The position numbers were made by a program, and so were the translations under genes. Shown piece after piece: positions 47,601 through 57,147 of a stretch of 64,000 nucleotides of DNA. Origin of the DNA: G963663495 sp963663495. GTDB taxonomy: Bacteria > Bacteroidota > Rhodothermia > Rhodothermales > Bin80. The first letter of the stretch is position 1, and each line of letters begins with the position of its first letter. Below the pieces are notes generated by a model, which worked only from the letters and a program-made list of their open reading frames with translations, made no database searches and had not been told where the DNA came from. The stretch spans positions 186,001 to 250,000 of the forward strand of contig OY760427.1 in assembly GCA_963663495.1 (NCBI GenBank), in the 5' to 3' direction.

Positions 47601-48133
47601 GCCTCAGTAGCCGCATGACGGAACTCGACCAACAGAAGGACATCAGATCCATGTTGCCTAGGGTTGTCACGTCTTCGCTGATTGTGCCCCTCGGACTGAA
47701 ATCGGAGCTGCAGGGCAAGGATAGTCCGGTTGGAACAAACGAGCTTGCAAACAGGATGAAGGTCGCTGCCGAAGCACGTGAAATCGTTATGCAGAAGGAG
47801 CGTGAATTGGGATGCGACCCAAAGGATGTAGAGCTTGAAAAGCTGGGTTATGACATCGAGAGTAAGCATTCAGAGGAAGGGCGCCTACGGTTCTTGGAGG
47901 TGAAAGGTAGAAGAGAAGATGCCACAACCATTACGGTTACCAGGAATGAAATCCTGTTCGCATTGAATAGCTCAGAACAGTTTATCTTGGCCATCGTCCT
48001 TTTTGGAGCGGAGGGGAATTATTCTGTCCACTACTTAAAGCAACCATTTCAGCGCCAGCCAGACGCAGGCGCTGCCAGCGTGAACTACGAGCTAAAGGAC
48101 CTGCTCAAGCGGTCTTGCCCTCCTCACTTGTAG
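44627..48133 (+). CDS. SNF2-type SF2 helicase with C-terminal DUF3883 (Hma-like defence helicase)
   Basis: 1168 aa from ATG 44627; a GTG at 44603 in the same frame is possible. Motifs in order: Walker A DDPGAGKTIMAGLLIKEL, DEAH-type box VVCDEAHKMSA, motif III LLMTATPHNGKE, then the second RecA domain with VIFTEHRDTL, ATDAAGEGINLQRA and RFGRIHRIGQ. A long coiled-coil part lies between and after the RecA domains, and a DUF3883 domain near the end (LEKLGYDIESKHS, RFLEVKGRRE). First gene of a three-gene operon with a DNA methyltransferase and a DUF499 ATPase; it likely translocates on or remodels invading DNA. Confidence 0.88.
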   Translation: MAAKLQDLKAGVVLRGLVSSGSATVVGVENIVPGTVNLTYRLPSGRNDSQLVSSDMCDRLDIVETKSGRSFGADGRLFKLVAEAMRIRNAYLFDPVIAVRTSMIEPLPHQITAVYESMLPRQPLRFLLADDPGAGKTIMAGLLIKELMVRGDVERCLVVCPGSLAEQWQQELADKFQLHFDVLSNDALRGSAGNYFVERSLVIARLDKLSRDEETQALLKAPDCRWDLVVCDEAHKMSATYSGSEIKFTKRYKLGQLLSTLTRHFLLMTATPHNGKEADFQLFMALLDRDRFEGRFRDGVHRVDVSDLMRRMVKERLLRFDGTPLFPERRAYTRSFVLTPVESRLYEAVTAYVREEFNRAEALSGRRVRAVGFALTLLQRRLASSPRAILRSLQRREKKLQEHLADFEDRRRSGFDTRAESTDFDEEFLENLEDAPESEREITEQQILDEATAALTEDELRAELDTLQTLVALANEVQQAKKDAKWVAMAKLLQEIRDPDGDYGARDLRKLVIFTEHRDTLDYLHSKIQTIVGRPDAICIIHGGVDRLERLRIQESFRNDPAVQILLATDAAGEGINLQRAHLMVNYDLPWNPNRLEQRFGRIHRIGQREVCHLFNLVSTNTREGKVYETLLEKLDNARKSLGGQVFDVLGEMDFEGLSLRDLLLEAVRYGDQPEVKQRLSTVVGDALDTDRIEALITESALATDSMDMSRVLAVREEMERAQLRRLQPHFVEDYFVQAFKELGGSIHRRTQGQHKISYVPAAIRKQAQRRHPVATRYRRIAFDTQHASENSGVEFVACGHPLLDGVTDLILHRHKNVFDEGTILIDETDPGKEPRLMVCFEHVIQDGSDAESGGSRVASRKMLYVDVGTSGPQPCGKYAPYLDYRALAADDPDRELILGHRLVASLRDSSELKAMGYVVTKLVPKHQEEVETARLELIAKTRAAVRDRLSKEINHWDLRASELREKERAGRPGARLNSSEARRRADELQERLSSRMTELDQQKDIRSMLPRVVTSSLIVPLGLKSELQGKDSPVGTNELANRMKVAAEAREIVMQKERELGCDPKDVELEKLGYDIESKHSEEGRLRFLEVKGRREDATTITVTRNEILFALNSSEQFILAIVLFGAEGNYSVHYLKQPFQRQPDAGAASVNYELKDLLKRSCPPHL

Positions 48134-51077
48134 TGGCCAGGAAACTGATCGAAGTAGCGATTCCATTGGACGCCATCAACAGGGCGTCCAAGCGGGAGAA
48201 GTCGATTCGGCACGGGCATCCAAGCACGCTGCATTTGTATTGGGCGCGGAGGCCACTCGCTGCGGCGCGTGCTGTAATCTTTGCCCAGATGGTGGATGAC
48301 CCGTCGGAGTATGTTGATGTCCTGCTTTCTGATGCCCGAAGGCGCCGCGCTGCGGAAACAGAACTCAGAAAAAGCGCGGAGAAGGGCGGAAATGATGACC
48401 TGACCATTGAAGAGGTAGCCATTGAGCTGGAGCGCAAGCGGCTGTTTCGCATTATCGAGGAACTCGTTGTTTGGGAGAATTCCACTCGAGAAGATGTGCT
48501 GGACCGTGCACGCGATGAAATCTGGCAGAGCTGGAGGAGAGCATGCGTTCGCAACGCGGGAGAGCCGGATGCCGAGGTGCTTTACGATCGGCACAAGCTG
48601 CCGTCGTTTCACGACCCGTTTTGTGGAGGAGGAGCGATTCCATTGGAAGCCCAGCGTTTGGGGTTGGAGGCACATGCTACGGATTTGAACCCCGTGGCGG
48701 TACTGATAAACAAGGCGATGCTGGAAATCCCGCCGCGGTTTGCCGGAAGGCCGGCAGTGAATCTGGAGGCCCAGAGAGTTGGGGGCGGATGGGTTGGAGC
48801 AGAGGGACTTGCGGCGGATGTGGCTTATTACTCTGAGTGGATGCGTGCGCGAGCCAAGGAGCGCATTGGGCACCTTTATCCCAAGATTCATGTGACTGTT
48901 TCCATGGCGCGGGATCGAGATGACTTGAAGAATTATGTGGGAAGAGATCTTACCGTGATTGCGTGGCTGCATGCACGCACGGTGCGTAGTCCGAATCCGG
49001 CATTCTCCGATGTAGAGGTGCCGCTGGTATCAAGCTATCTGCTGTCGAGCAGGAAAGGCAAGGAAGTGTATCTGCATCCGGTGGTTGAGAAGACTCGGTA
49101 CCGTTTTGAGGTGCGCAAGGATACTCCGCCAGATTATTCGGCAACGAGGGCCGGTACCAAGCAGGGGCGCGCCAGCTTTAGGTGCATTGTTTCGGGGACG
49201 ACTATTACCGCAGGTTATATCCGCAAGGAAGGCCAGGCTGGGAGATTAGGGAGCGGGCTGATTGCCATCGTAGCAGATGGGGCTCCTGGACGCATTTACC
49301 TGCCTGCAACACCGGAGCATGAGGAAGCCGCGCGGGCTGCTCATGCTGAGTGGCGGCCGGATCTACCGTTGCCGAAAAAAGCACTGGGTTTTAGTGCACA
49401 GTTGTACGGCTTCAAGACGTATGGTGACCTGTACACCGAACGTCAGGTGGTAGCCTTAACCGCCATGTCGGACTTGGTGGAGGATGTAAAGCAGGAAGTG
49501 GAAAAAGACGCGATCCGCTCCTACACAATATATACACACGTGCGGGGGGGGGGCGACGTATTGCAGACGGCGGTGCCGGAGCACGCGCTTACGGAGAAGC
49601 CCTCGGCGTCTACATGGCGCTTTGCATCGACAAGGCCGCCGATTATTGGTCCCACATTTGCACGTGGGATGCGTCACGGGATAATATTAGAAACACCTTT
49701 ACTCGCCAAGCCCTTCCCATAACGTGGGATTACGCGGAAGCCAACCCGTTTTCTCACTCAACAGGAAACTGGTTTAGCTTCGCCAGTTGGGTCAGCAAGG
49801 TGCTGTTGGCACTGCCGACCAAAAGCCAAGGTCACGGATACATCGCGGATGCCCAGGTGGGAAATGCCAGTGCAAACGCTGTCGTTTCGACTGATCCGCC
49901 TTACTACGACAATATTGGGTACGCGGATTTGTCGGACTACTTCTACGTCTGGCTCCGGCGTACCCTGCACAGCACATACCCGGAGTTATTTGCAACGGTA
50001 GCCACACCAAAGGCTGCAGAATTGATTGCCTCGCGCTACCGCCACGGTAGCAAACAGCAGGCGGAGGTATTCTTCCTGGAAGGGATGACGCGCACGTTAC
50101 GCAATGTGTCTAGGCAGGTGCATCCCGAATTCCCCGTCACGATCTATTATGCCTTCAAGCAGAGTGAGAAGCGCTACGATGGCGGCGACGTAAGCACGGG
50201 GTGGCAGACATTCCTGGAAGCATTGGAGCGCGCAGGGTATGCCGTGACCGGTACTTGGCCAATGCGAACAGAGCTCATGAATCGTCCAAATAGCATTGGG
50301 TCAAACGCGCTGGCATCGTCTATCGTGCTAGTATGCAGGCCTGTCAGGAAAGCAAGGCCGCAGACTACACGGAAAAAATTTGTTCAGGAATTACAAGAGG
50401 AGGTGCGCACTGCTATAAAGGTGCTTACCAGCGCTAATACTGCTCCCGTCGATGTGGCGCAAGCAGCGATCGGACCGGGCATGGCGGTATTTACGCGCTA
50501 CGAGCGAATCATCGACGCACGAGGGAATAGATTAAGCGTGTCGGACGCTCTTTCCCTCACCAACAAGGTGCTCGATGACATCACTTCAGAAGAGGAGGGC
50601 GATCTGGATACAGACAGTCGCTGGTCCTTGAGCTGGTTCAAGCAGCATGGATTTGCAGAGGGAACGTATGGTGATGCTGAGCAGCTATCCAAAGCCAAGA
50701 ATACCAGCGTGTCGGGATTGGTCGAGGCGGGCGTGCTTATCTCGGGAGGTGGCGCGGTGCGGCTGCTCAAGCCCGAGGAACTTCCAGAAGATTGGGATCC
50801 TGAACAGGATATGCGGCTCACCGCATGGGAAACCGTGCATCATCTGATTCGAGCACTTGACACGGGAGGCGAAATGGAAGCCGCGAACATTATTGCTCGA
50901 CTAGGAGCGGGAGCGGAAAGCGCGAGAGACTTGTGTTATCGATTGTATGTGCTATGTGAGCGGTCGAAGCGGATGGCCGAGGGCTTTGCCTACAACCGCC
51001 TCGTACAGAGCTGGCCGGAGATTACCCGGCTTGCCAAGAATATCCCCCATGAGCAGGGGACGCTAGATCTAGATTAA
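48133..51077 (+). CDS. DUF1156 adenine-type DNA methyltransferase, out of frame at a poly-G tract
   Basis: About 980 aa when the frame is restored. GTG 48133 overlaps the helicase stop by one base and gives VARKLIEVAIPLDAINRASK, the typical DUF1156 opening; REKSIRHGHPSTLHLYWARR follows. SAM motif: HDPFCGGGAIPLEA; the catalytic motif is TDPPYYDNIGYADL. The N-terminal frame continues to 49722, but the rest lies in the frame ending at 51077. Family sequence changes frame at ten Gs at 49544-49553: upstream reads TIYTHVRGG, downstream ADGGAGARAYGEALGVYMAL. With 8 or 11 Gs the gene would be whole. As given, the product stops after about 530 residues, before the catalytic motif. Confidence 0.85.
49544..49553 (+). 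repeat. G10 homopolymer tract inside the methyltransferase gene
   Basis: Ten consecutive Gs at the exact point where the reading frame changes. Such tracts slip during replication and switch genes on and off; a sequencing or assembly error in the run would look the same. Confidence 0.85.
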
Positions 51078-51087
51078 ACTTTATTCC

Positions 51088-54000
51088 ATGGCTGCGACAA
51101 ATCACGAGCGCGTCGGACAAGCGCTCCACCTACTGAAACAGGGGCTTGCCCCCTTCGTCGATCGCGAAATCAAAGAAACAGTATCGTCAGGTCGAGTGGA
51201 TACCGCATTATCATTAGGAAGCAGCGAGTGGCCGAGTGAGCCCATTGCGGAGTGGGATGCCGCTGCTCTACTCAAGCTGATGGTGCGGGTATGGGAAGAG
51301 GTGTTCCGTATACCACTTGGGTACGCCGAAAGGAATCTTGTGAGCGAACTGCGAACCACCCGCAATAAGTGGGCCCACCAGGAGCGCTTTTCGAGCGACG
51401 ATACCTACCGCGCACTTGATTCAACGCACCGACTTCTGCTTGCAGTCTCGGCACCTGAATCTGGAGCGGTGGATCAGATGAAGAAGGAACTGCTTCGAAT
51501 TCAATACAGCCAACAGGTACGCAATGATCTGCGAAAGCAGCGCGGATCCAATATTGAGCGCACGGGCTCCCACGAATTGCCTGCGTGGCGCGATGTTGCC
51601 GAGCCGCACGAGGATGTGACAAGCGGCGATTTTCAGCAGGCTGAGTTTGCGGCTGATCTGTGGCAGGTGCATGTGGGAGAAGGACAAATAGAATACCAGG
51701 ATCCGGCGGAGTTTTTCAGGCGCACCTTCCTGACAGACAGCCTCAAAGCCCTCCTGTCGGGAGCTATCCGAAGGCTATCTGGATCCGGTGGAGACCCGGT
51801 TGTCCAATTGCAGACAAACTTTGGTGGAGGCAAGACACATTCTATGCTCGCCCTTTACCACCTGGTGTCAGGCGTAAATACGGCAGCGTTGGAGGGATTG
51901 GACGATCTGGTGGTAGAGGTGGGTAGGCCTGTGCCTGCGTCCGTACGGCGTGTGGTATTGGTGGGCAATAAGATTTCTCCAGGCAATCCATCGGTGAAGG
52001 AGGACGGCACGCAGGTACGCACCTTGTGGGGTGAGCTGGCATGGCAGCTTGGGGGAAAGGAGGCATTTGAGCAAGTTGCGGAAGACGACCGCCATGCGAC
52101 CAATCCGGGGGATGTCCTACGTCAACTCTTTAACCGTTACGCCCCGTGCCTTGTGTTGATCGACGAATGGGTGGCCTACGCGCGCCAGCTTCCGGAACGA
52201 AGTAATCTACCCGGTGGAAATTTCGACACACAGTTTACTTTCGCGCAGGCACTGACCGAGGCGGCCAAGGGTGCGAAAGAGTGTCTCCTGGTGATAAGCC
52301 TGCCAGCTTCGGATACGGCCGGCACGGCGCACACGCATGCGGAGGATATTGAAGTCGGGGGTGTGCGTGGCCGCGATGCATTAATACGACTACAGAACGT
52401 GACGGGCAGGGTTGATTCTTCCTGGCAGCCCGCGAGCGCAGACGAGGGCTTTGAGATCGTTCGCAGGCGCCTGTTCGCACCCTTGCGCGAGGAGGCCCAG
52501 TCTCGCAAACGTGATACCGTTGCGCGAACCTTTGTTGAATACTATAGGGCAGCAAAAGGAGCCTTCCCTTCGGAATGTGCGGAGCGCGACTACGAACGCC
52601 GGCTCACGTCTGCCTATCCTTTGCATCCGGAGATCTTTGACCGCCTTTACAGCGATTGGTCCACTCTCCCGCGCTTCCAGCGTACCCGCGGTGTACTGCG
52701 CCTAATGGCGGCAGTAATCCATGCACTCTGGGAGGAGGGGGACAGGAACCCGCTCATAATGCCCTGCCACATTCCCATGAGCCGGCAGGATGTAAAGTCG
52801 GAGTTGACAAGGTACTTGCCAGAAGGCTGGTCACCGGTCATAGATGCGGATATTGACGGGCCGGGATCCACGCCCACCCAAGTGGAAAAAGCAGAAAGTC
52901 GGATGGGCCGTTATAGCGCCGCTCGGCGCGTTTCAAGGACGATCTATCTGGGGTCCGCTCCGAGACAGGGATCGAGTCATCCTGGCGTTAACGAGCAGCG
53001 AATCAGGCTAGGTGCGGCCGTGCCGGGTGAACCCAGTGGGGTGTTTGATGACGCGCTCCGCAGGCTGGCTTCGCAGTCTACCTACCTCTATCAGGAGGAT
53101 GTCCGCTATTGGTACAATACACGACCAACGGTCGCGCGTCTCGCCAAGGATCGGGCACAGTCCATGCATAACAATCCGCATCGCGTGATGGACGAGTTGC
53201 AGCGACGATTGAATGAGGACGTAAAGTCACGCGGTGATTTTAGCAGGGTACATGTTCTGCCAACGGGGTCGTTCGAAATCCCAGACGAGATGGGCGCGCG
53301 CCTCGTGATTCTTGGTGCAGACCATCTATATACTCGCGGACCAGGCAATGCGGCCGAGCAGGCGGCAACCGAGTACGTGAGGAGTCGAGGAAACATCGCT
53401 AGGGTATACCATAATACCTTGGTATTCCTGGCAGCCGACAGTGGACGATGGCAAGACCTGGATGAAGCGATATGCCTGCAATTGGCATGGCAGTCCATCC
53501 TTGATGAAAAAGACGAACTCAATCTTGATCCGCAGCAGGTAAAGCAAGCGCAATCTCGCTGCGAAAAGGCAGGTGAAACCGTAAAGTCCCAAATATCGGC
53601 AGCGTTCCAGTGGCTATTGGTGCCGGCCAAGATCCACGCAGACGGCTCGTTGGATTATGAGGCCCATCGAATGACCGGGTCAGGGTCGTTGGCGGAGCGT
53701 GCGGCAACCAAGTTGAAAGGAGAGGAGCTTCTAGTGCCCATCCTGGCACCCAGCCGGCTACGGATGGAGCTCGACGACGTGCCCCTTTGGAAGGATCACG
53801 TTGCCTTGTCCAAGCTGGCAAGCGACTTTGCGCAATTCCTTTACCTTCCGCGCCTCACTTCGACTAACGTCTTGGTGGAAGCCATAAAGCGAGGTCTCGT
53901 TGGGCAAATCAACTGGATAGAAGAGTCCTTTGCATATGCCGACGAATTCGACGAGCGCACGGGGAAATACAAGGGTTTGACGGTGGCAACCGATCTCCTG

Positions 54001-54390
54001 TTGGATCCCGCATTCCTTACCGGGCTATTGGTGCGGCCCGATGTAGCGCAACGTCATTTTGCGGCCGACAAGCCCGAGATAATTACCGAAGAGAGAAGCT
54101 CCTCCGAAGGGGAAAAAGTAGAGGCAGAACCTGTCAAAGATCCGCAACCTTCCAAACCCAAGAGGTTCTTCGGGAGTGCATCGACGGATTCTGCACGGAT
54201 AGGCACCTGGGCGGCGAGGATTGGAGACGAGGTGATGGGCCATCTTGCAGGCATTGAAGGAGCAAAATGTACCGTGACGCTGGAGATAACGGTTGACGCC
54301 CCAGAGGGAATTTCGGATCGGGTTCGGAACACTGTACGGGAGAATGCAACCGTGCTGGGATTCAAGACATTTGTGTTTGAGGATGACTAG
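51088..54390 (+). CDS. DUF499 ATPase with N-terminal Swt1-type HEPN domain
   Basis: 1100 aa, 10 bases after the methyltransferase. N-terminal HEPN-like helical domain (about 1-150) with ELRTTRNKWAHQERF, matching the R-x4-6-H type motif of HEPN RNases. DUF499 ATPase follows: Walker A LQTNFGGGKTHSMLALYHL and Walker B CLVLIDEWVAYARQL. C-terminal half unassigned, with a low-complexity acidic linker near residue 1015. DUF499 proteins accompany DUF1156 methyltransferases and helicases in defence islands. Inferred role: ATP-driven sensor or effector, possibly cutting RNA through HEPN. Confidence 0.87.
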   Translation: MAATNHERVGQALHLLKQGLAPFVDREIKETVSSGRVDTALSLGSSEWPSEPIAEWDAAALLKLMVRVWEEVFRIPLGYAERNLVSELRTTRNKWAHQERFSSDDTYRALDSTHRLLLAVSAPESGAVDQMKKELLRIQYSQQVRNDLRKQRGSNIERTGSHELPAWRDVAEPHEDVTSGDFQQAEFAADLWQVHVGEGQIEYQDPAEFFRRTFLTDSLKALLSGAIRRLSGSGGDPVVQLQTNFGGGKTHSMLALYHLVSGVNTAALEGLDDLVVEVGRPVPASVRRVVLVGNKISPGNPSVKEDGTQVRTLWGELAWQLGGKEAFEQVAEDDRHATNPGDVLRQLFNRYAPCLVLIDEWVAYARQLPERSNLPGGNFDTQFTFAQALTEAAKGAKECLLVISLPASDTAGTAHTHAEDIEVGGVRGRDALIRLQNVTGRVDSSWQPASADEGFEIVRRRLFAPLREEAQSRKRDTVARTFVEYYRAAKGAFPSECAERDYERRLTSAYPLHPEIFDRLYSDWSTLPRFQRTRGVLRLMAAVIHALWEEGDRNPLIMPCHIPMSRQDVKSELTRYLPEGWSPVIDADIDGPGSTPTQVEKAESRMGRYSAARRVSRTIYLGSAPRQGSSHPGVNEQRIRLGAAVPGEPSGVFDDALRRLASQSTYLYQEDVRYWYNTRPTVARLAKDRAQSMHNNPHRVMDELQRRLNEDVKSRGDFSRVHVLPTGSFEIPDEMGARLVILGADHLYTRGPGNAAEQAATEYVRSRGNIARVYHNTLVFLAADSGRWQDLDEAICLQLAWQSILDEKDELNLDPQQVKQAQSRCEKAGETVKSQISAAFQWLLVPAKIHADGSLDYEAHRMTGSGSLAERAATKLKGEELLVPILAPSRLRMELDDVPLWKDHVALSKLASDFAQFLYLPRLTSTNVLVEAIKRGLVGQINWIEESFAYADEFDERTGKYKGLTVATDLLLDPAFLTGLLVRPDVAQRHFAADKPEIITEERSSSEGEKVEAEPVKDPQPSKPKRFFGSASTDSARIGTWAARIGDEVMGHLAGIEGAKCTVTLEITVDAPEGISDRVRNTVRENATVLGFKTFVFEDD

Positions 54391-54843
54391 CCGATTCTTC
54401 CTCTATGCTACAAGGGATTCACTAAGCCATTGCTTTTGGTGATCAGGGAGTCTCATTTTTCGACTGCGCCGGGTCCAAGGATCGTTCCGAAGCCTGATTT
54501 GCGTACCCAAGTGGCTGGTTAAGACTAGTGGCGTAGGCGAGGGCCTGGTTGCAAAACTAGTGGTATTTCGAAAATTGGGTTGGGGTTGATTTGGGGGATT
54601 TCGTCCCCATTCACCATCCATTTTCACGCATGGATTTATCAGATGATCTTGCGCAGCTAGAACAAGGGTTGCGCGAGGCTGGACCGTCTGGAAGACAACT
54701 ACGATACTACCCCTCCCTTATTCATAAGGGAGTTAAGTGGCGGGGGGCGGCGTGCCATTCCTTGTTGGCTGAAAAAGTGATTATTGGTTCGGTGTTGGCT
54801 TGGGTTTCCTAAGCCTTTTCACCATACGGATCCATGATCACTT
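54391..54843 (+). other. Leader region with a duplicated N-terminal fragment of the following ORF
   Basis: At 54630 a short frame starts MDLSDDLAQLEQGLREAGPS, a paralog of the start of the ORF at 54844 (MSLSDDLSQLIQGLRHTGAS), then breaks off after about 25 residues. About 15 bases before each start a similar TTTTCACCAT stretch occurs. So the 5' end of the IS256-like unit is duplicated. GGGG-ATTTCGT-CCCC (54598-54612) can form a small hairpin. Confidence 0.55.
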
Positions 54844-55905
54844 ATGAGTTTATCAGATGATTTATCGCAGCTCATTCAGGGGCTGCGTCATACCGGCGCG
54901 TCCGGTCGGCAGCTGCAATTTGACTTGTTGCGGCACCTCACCCAGTGTGTACAGCAGTTAACGTCTAGTCTGGAAGAGGATGTTATGCTTCCGTCGGATA
55001 ATGCGGCTCCAGACGGCACTGGGGAGCAGTTGGCAGAAGCACCTTCCGAGGAGGAAAATAGCGTCCGTGCTCCAGAGTCTCCAGAGTCTCCGGGAGGCTT
55101 GGCATTGGGGTACGATGATGATGCTGCGGCGTGCGAGCAGGCGCGGCAGGTGTTTGATACGCGCCCGTTGTGTGAAGAAGAGCACGTAATCCTTTGACTT
55201 GATGCCGTGGAAGTGTGGGGGCGACCCATAGTCGTGTGCATGGCCGCTACCATTGAGGGTTATCGGCGCATTCTGGGCTTTGTGGAGGCTCCGTTGCACG
55301 ATGCGGAGCGCGTGCAACACTTGTTACAAGGCTTGTTGGAGCACGGTTTGTGCGCAGATCGGGGGCTCTTCTGCATCACTCCTGATGTGACCTCGCTGAC
55401 CGGCGTACTGCAAGAGTGCTTGGGTACCGGTATGCAGCAGCAACACTGCCAGATGCACAAGCGCACGCGTGTAGTGAGTTATCTGTCCGAGCAGGACGGG
55501 CGGCGCATTCGGGGGGCGATCACGCGTGCTTTCGCCGTGCCGGATCCGAAGGTGGCGCATGCAGCGTTGATGCAGATCCATACGGACCTTTTGGTGTGTA
55601 ACCGGTCTGCGGCCCGGTGGCTCTTGCGGGGTCTGGATAGGACGCTGACACTGCACCGGACAGGACTGTACGAACAGTTGAGTCCGAGCCTTCGAAGTAC
55701 TCGTTGTGTGGCCCATGTCTCCAAGAAGCTGGTGCGGCGGCTACGCGATGTTCGCTTATGGATGCCGCCAGACAAGCGCCGTGCTTGTCTGGCGTTGTTG
55801 CTTCTTGAGATAGAGTCACACATGCGAAGATTGCCCCGCGCTGCGCAAGATCCAGCTATGCGATCAGCATTGTTTCCTTCCATCAATCAGACAAACGATA
55901 ACTGA
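54844..55905 (+). pseudogene. Degenerate IS256 (mutator)-type transposase paralog with in-frame TGA
   Basis: One frame of 353 codons with TGA at 55195-55197. After a unique, acidic N-terminal part, residues from LDAVEVWGRPIVVCMAA onward align with the neighbouring IS256 transposase: GYRRILGFVEAPLHDAERVQ, CQMHKRTRVVSYLSEQD and TLTLHRTGLYEQL correspond to its VVGMVETATENAEAV, CTWHKRENVVSYIEKED and TLTLHRLGVAEEL. The first DDE aspartate (LDA) survives, but the second region (CITPDVTS) is altered and the glutamate region (VAHVSKKLV) lacks Glu. Either a decayed copy or a catalytically dead partner; it stops three bases before the intact transposase. Confidence 0.75.
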
Positions 55906-55908
55906 CCT

Positions 55909-57147
55909 ATGTCCAAAGATGTCATGCAGATAGAAAACCCCGGCACACTACCGGAGGGCCTCCAGAAGATACTAGACACGGGGATCGATTCCCTGAAGCT
56001 GTTAGTAGAGCATCTCGGCACGATGCAACTGGCGTTTTTTCTTGCGGTCATGGAAGCCGAGGTAAAGTCTCTCTGCGGTGTGCGCAGAAAGCGCGACAAC
56101 AATAAGCAGCATAAGGGGCAGTACGAGCGGTGGGGGAGCAGACCGGGCTCTATTATGATTGGAGATGAGCGGGTAAAGGTGAGTGTGCCGCGTGTACAGG
56201 ACCGGATGAAGGGTAAAGCGCGTCCTCTGGAGACCTACAAATTGTTGCACAAGCCGAATCCGAATATGGTGGAGCGTATCGCCCGGAAAATTGTGTATGG
56301 TATTAGCCAGCGGAACTACAAGAAGGTGGCAACGGAGTTTGTTGGCAGTTTTGGATTGAGCGCTTCCTCAATCAGTCGCAAGTACAAGAGTTACAGTGCA
56401 CAGGTATTGAAGGAGCAGGAGGAGCGTAACTTGGCGGAGAACACGTTTGTAGCGTTGCTGCTGGACGGCAAGTACTTTCAGGGGGTGCAGGTATTGATTT
56501 GTGTAGGGATTACGGATAAGGGCGAGAAGATAGTAGTAGGGATGGTGGAGACGGCGACAGAGAACGCCGAGGCGGTACAAGGGCTGCTGCAGGATTTGAT
56601 TGATCGCGGGCTGCGGTATGATAAGGGGCTTTTGGTCATCTTAGATGGTTCCAAAGGGCTCTGGAAGGCGGTGAAAGCGGTATTTGGTGATAAGGCACAG
56701 GTACAGCGGTGTACTTGGCATAAGCGAGAGAATGTGGTGAGTTACATTGAGAAAGAGGACGAAAAGGTGCGGGTTCGGGGGGAGTTGCAGCAGGCGTACG
56801 ACGAGCCGAATTACGACAAGGCAAAGGATGCGCTTCTGAGCATAAAAAAGGGGTTGAAGGAGTCCCATCCCAAGGCAGCGAACAGCTTGTCTGAGGGATT
56901 GGAAGAGACTTTGACGCTCCATAGACTGGGGGTGGCGGAGGAACTGGGACGCAGTTTGCAGACCAATAACATCATGGAGAACCTGAACAGTTTGATTGCT
57001 CAACGATGCCGGAATGTCGCGCGTTGGATGAATTCGAGTCAACGTCAACGATGGGCAGCCATGGCCAATAGGGAGTCGGAGACATGGAGCATGAAGATCC
57101 TACCCTGTGCAGACCACCTGCCGGAACTACAAGCAGTTCTACTGTAG
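55909..57147 (+). CDS. IS256-family (mutator) transposase
   Basis: 412 aa, normal length. DDE residues: LLLDGKYFQGVQ, VILDGSKGLWKAV and NIMENLNSLI, with the family CTWHKRENVV block between the last two. N-terminal zinc/DNA-binding part includes GSIMIGDERVKVSVPR. Intact. Starts three bases after the degenerate paralog, so the two would be co-transcribed. Element ends were not identified because the 3' flank is repeated (see 57138-58510). Confidence 0.93.
   Translation: MSKDVMQIENPGTLPEGLQKILDTGIDSLKLLVEHLGTMQLAFFLAVMEAEVKSLCGVRRKRDNNKQHKGQYERWGSRPGSIMIGDERVKVSVPRVQDRMKGKARPLETYKLLHKPNPNMVERIARKIVYGISQRNYKKVATEFVGSFGLSASSISRKYKSYSAQVLKEQEERNLAENTFVALLLDGKYFQGVQVLICVGITDKGEKIVVGMVETATENAEAVQGLLQDLIDRGLRYDKGLLVILDGSKGLWKAVKAVFGDKAQVQRCTWHKRENVVSYIEKEDEKVRVRGELQQAYDEPNYDKAKDALLSIKKGLKESHPKAANSLSEGLEETLTLHRLGVAEELGRSLQTNNIMENLNSLIAQRCRNVARWMNSSQRQRWAAMANRESETWSMKILPCADHLPELQAVLL

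Noticed and set aside
44627..54390. DISARM system
   Set aside because: A SNF2 helicase and a methyltransferase are present, but no drmA, drmB (DUF1998) or drmC (PLD); DUF1156 plus DUF499 fits the Hma-type set.
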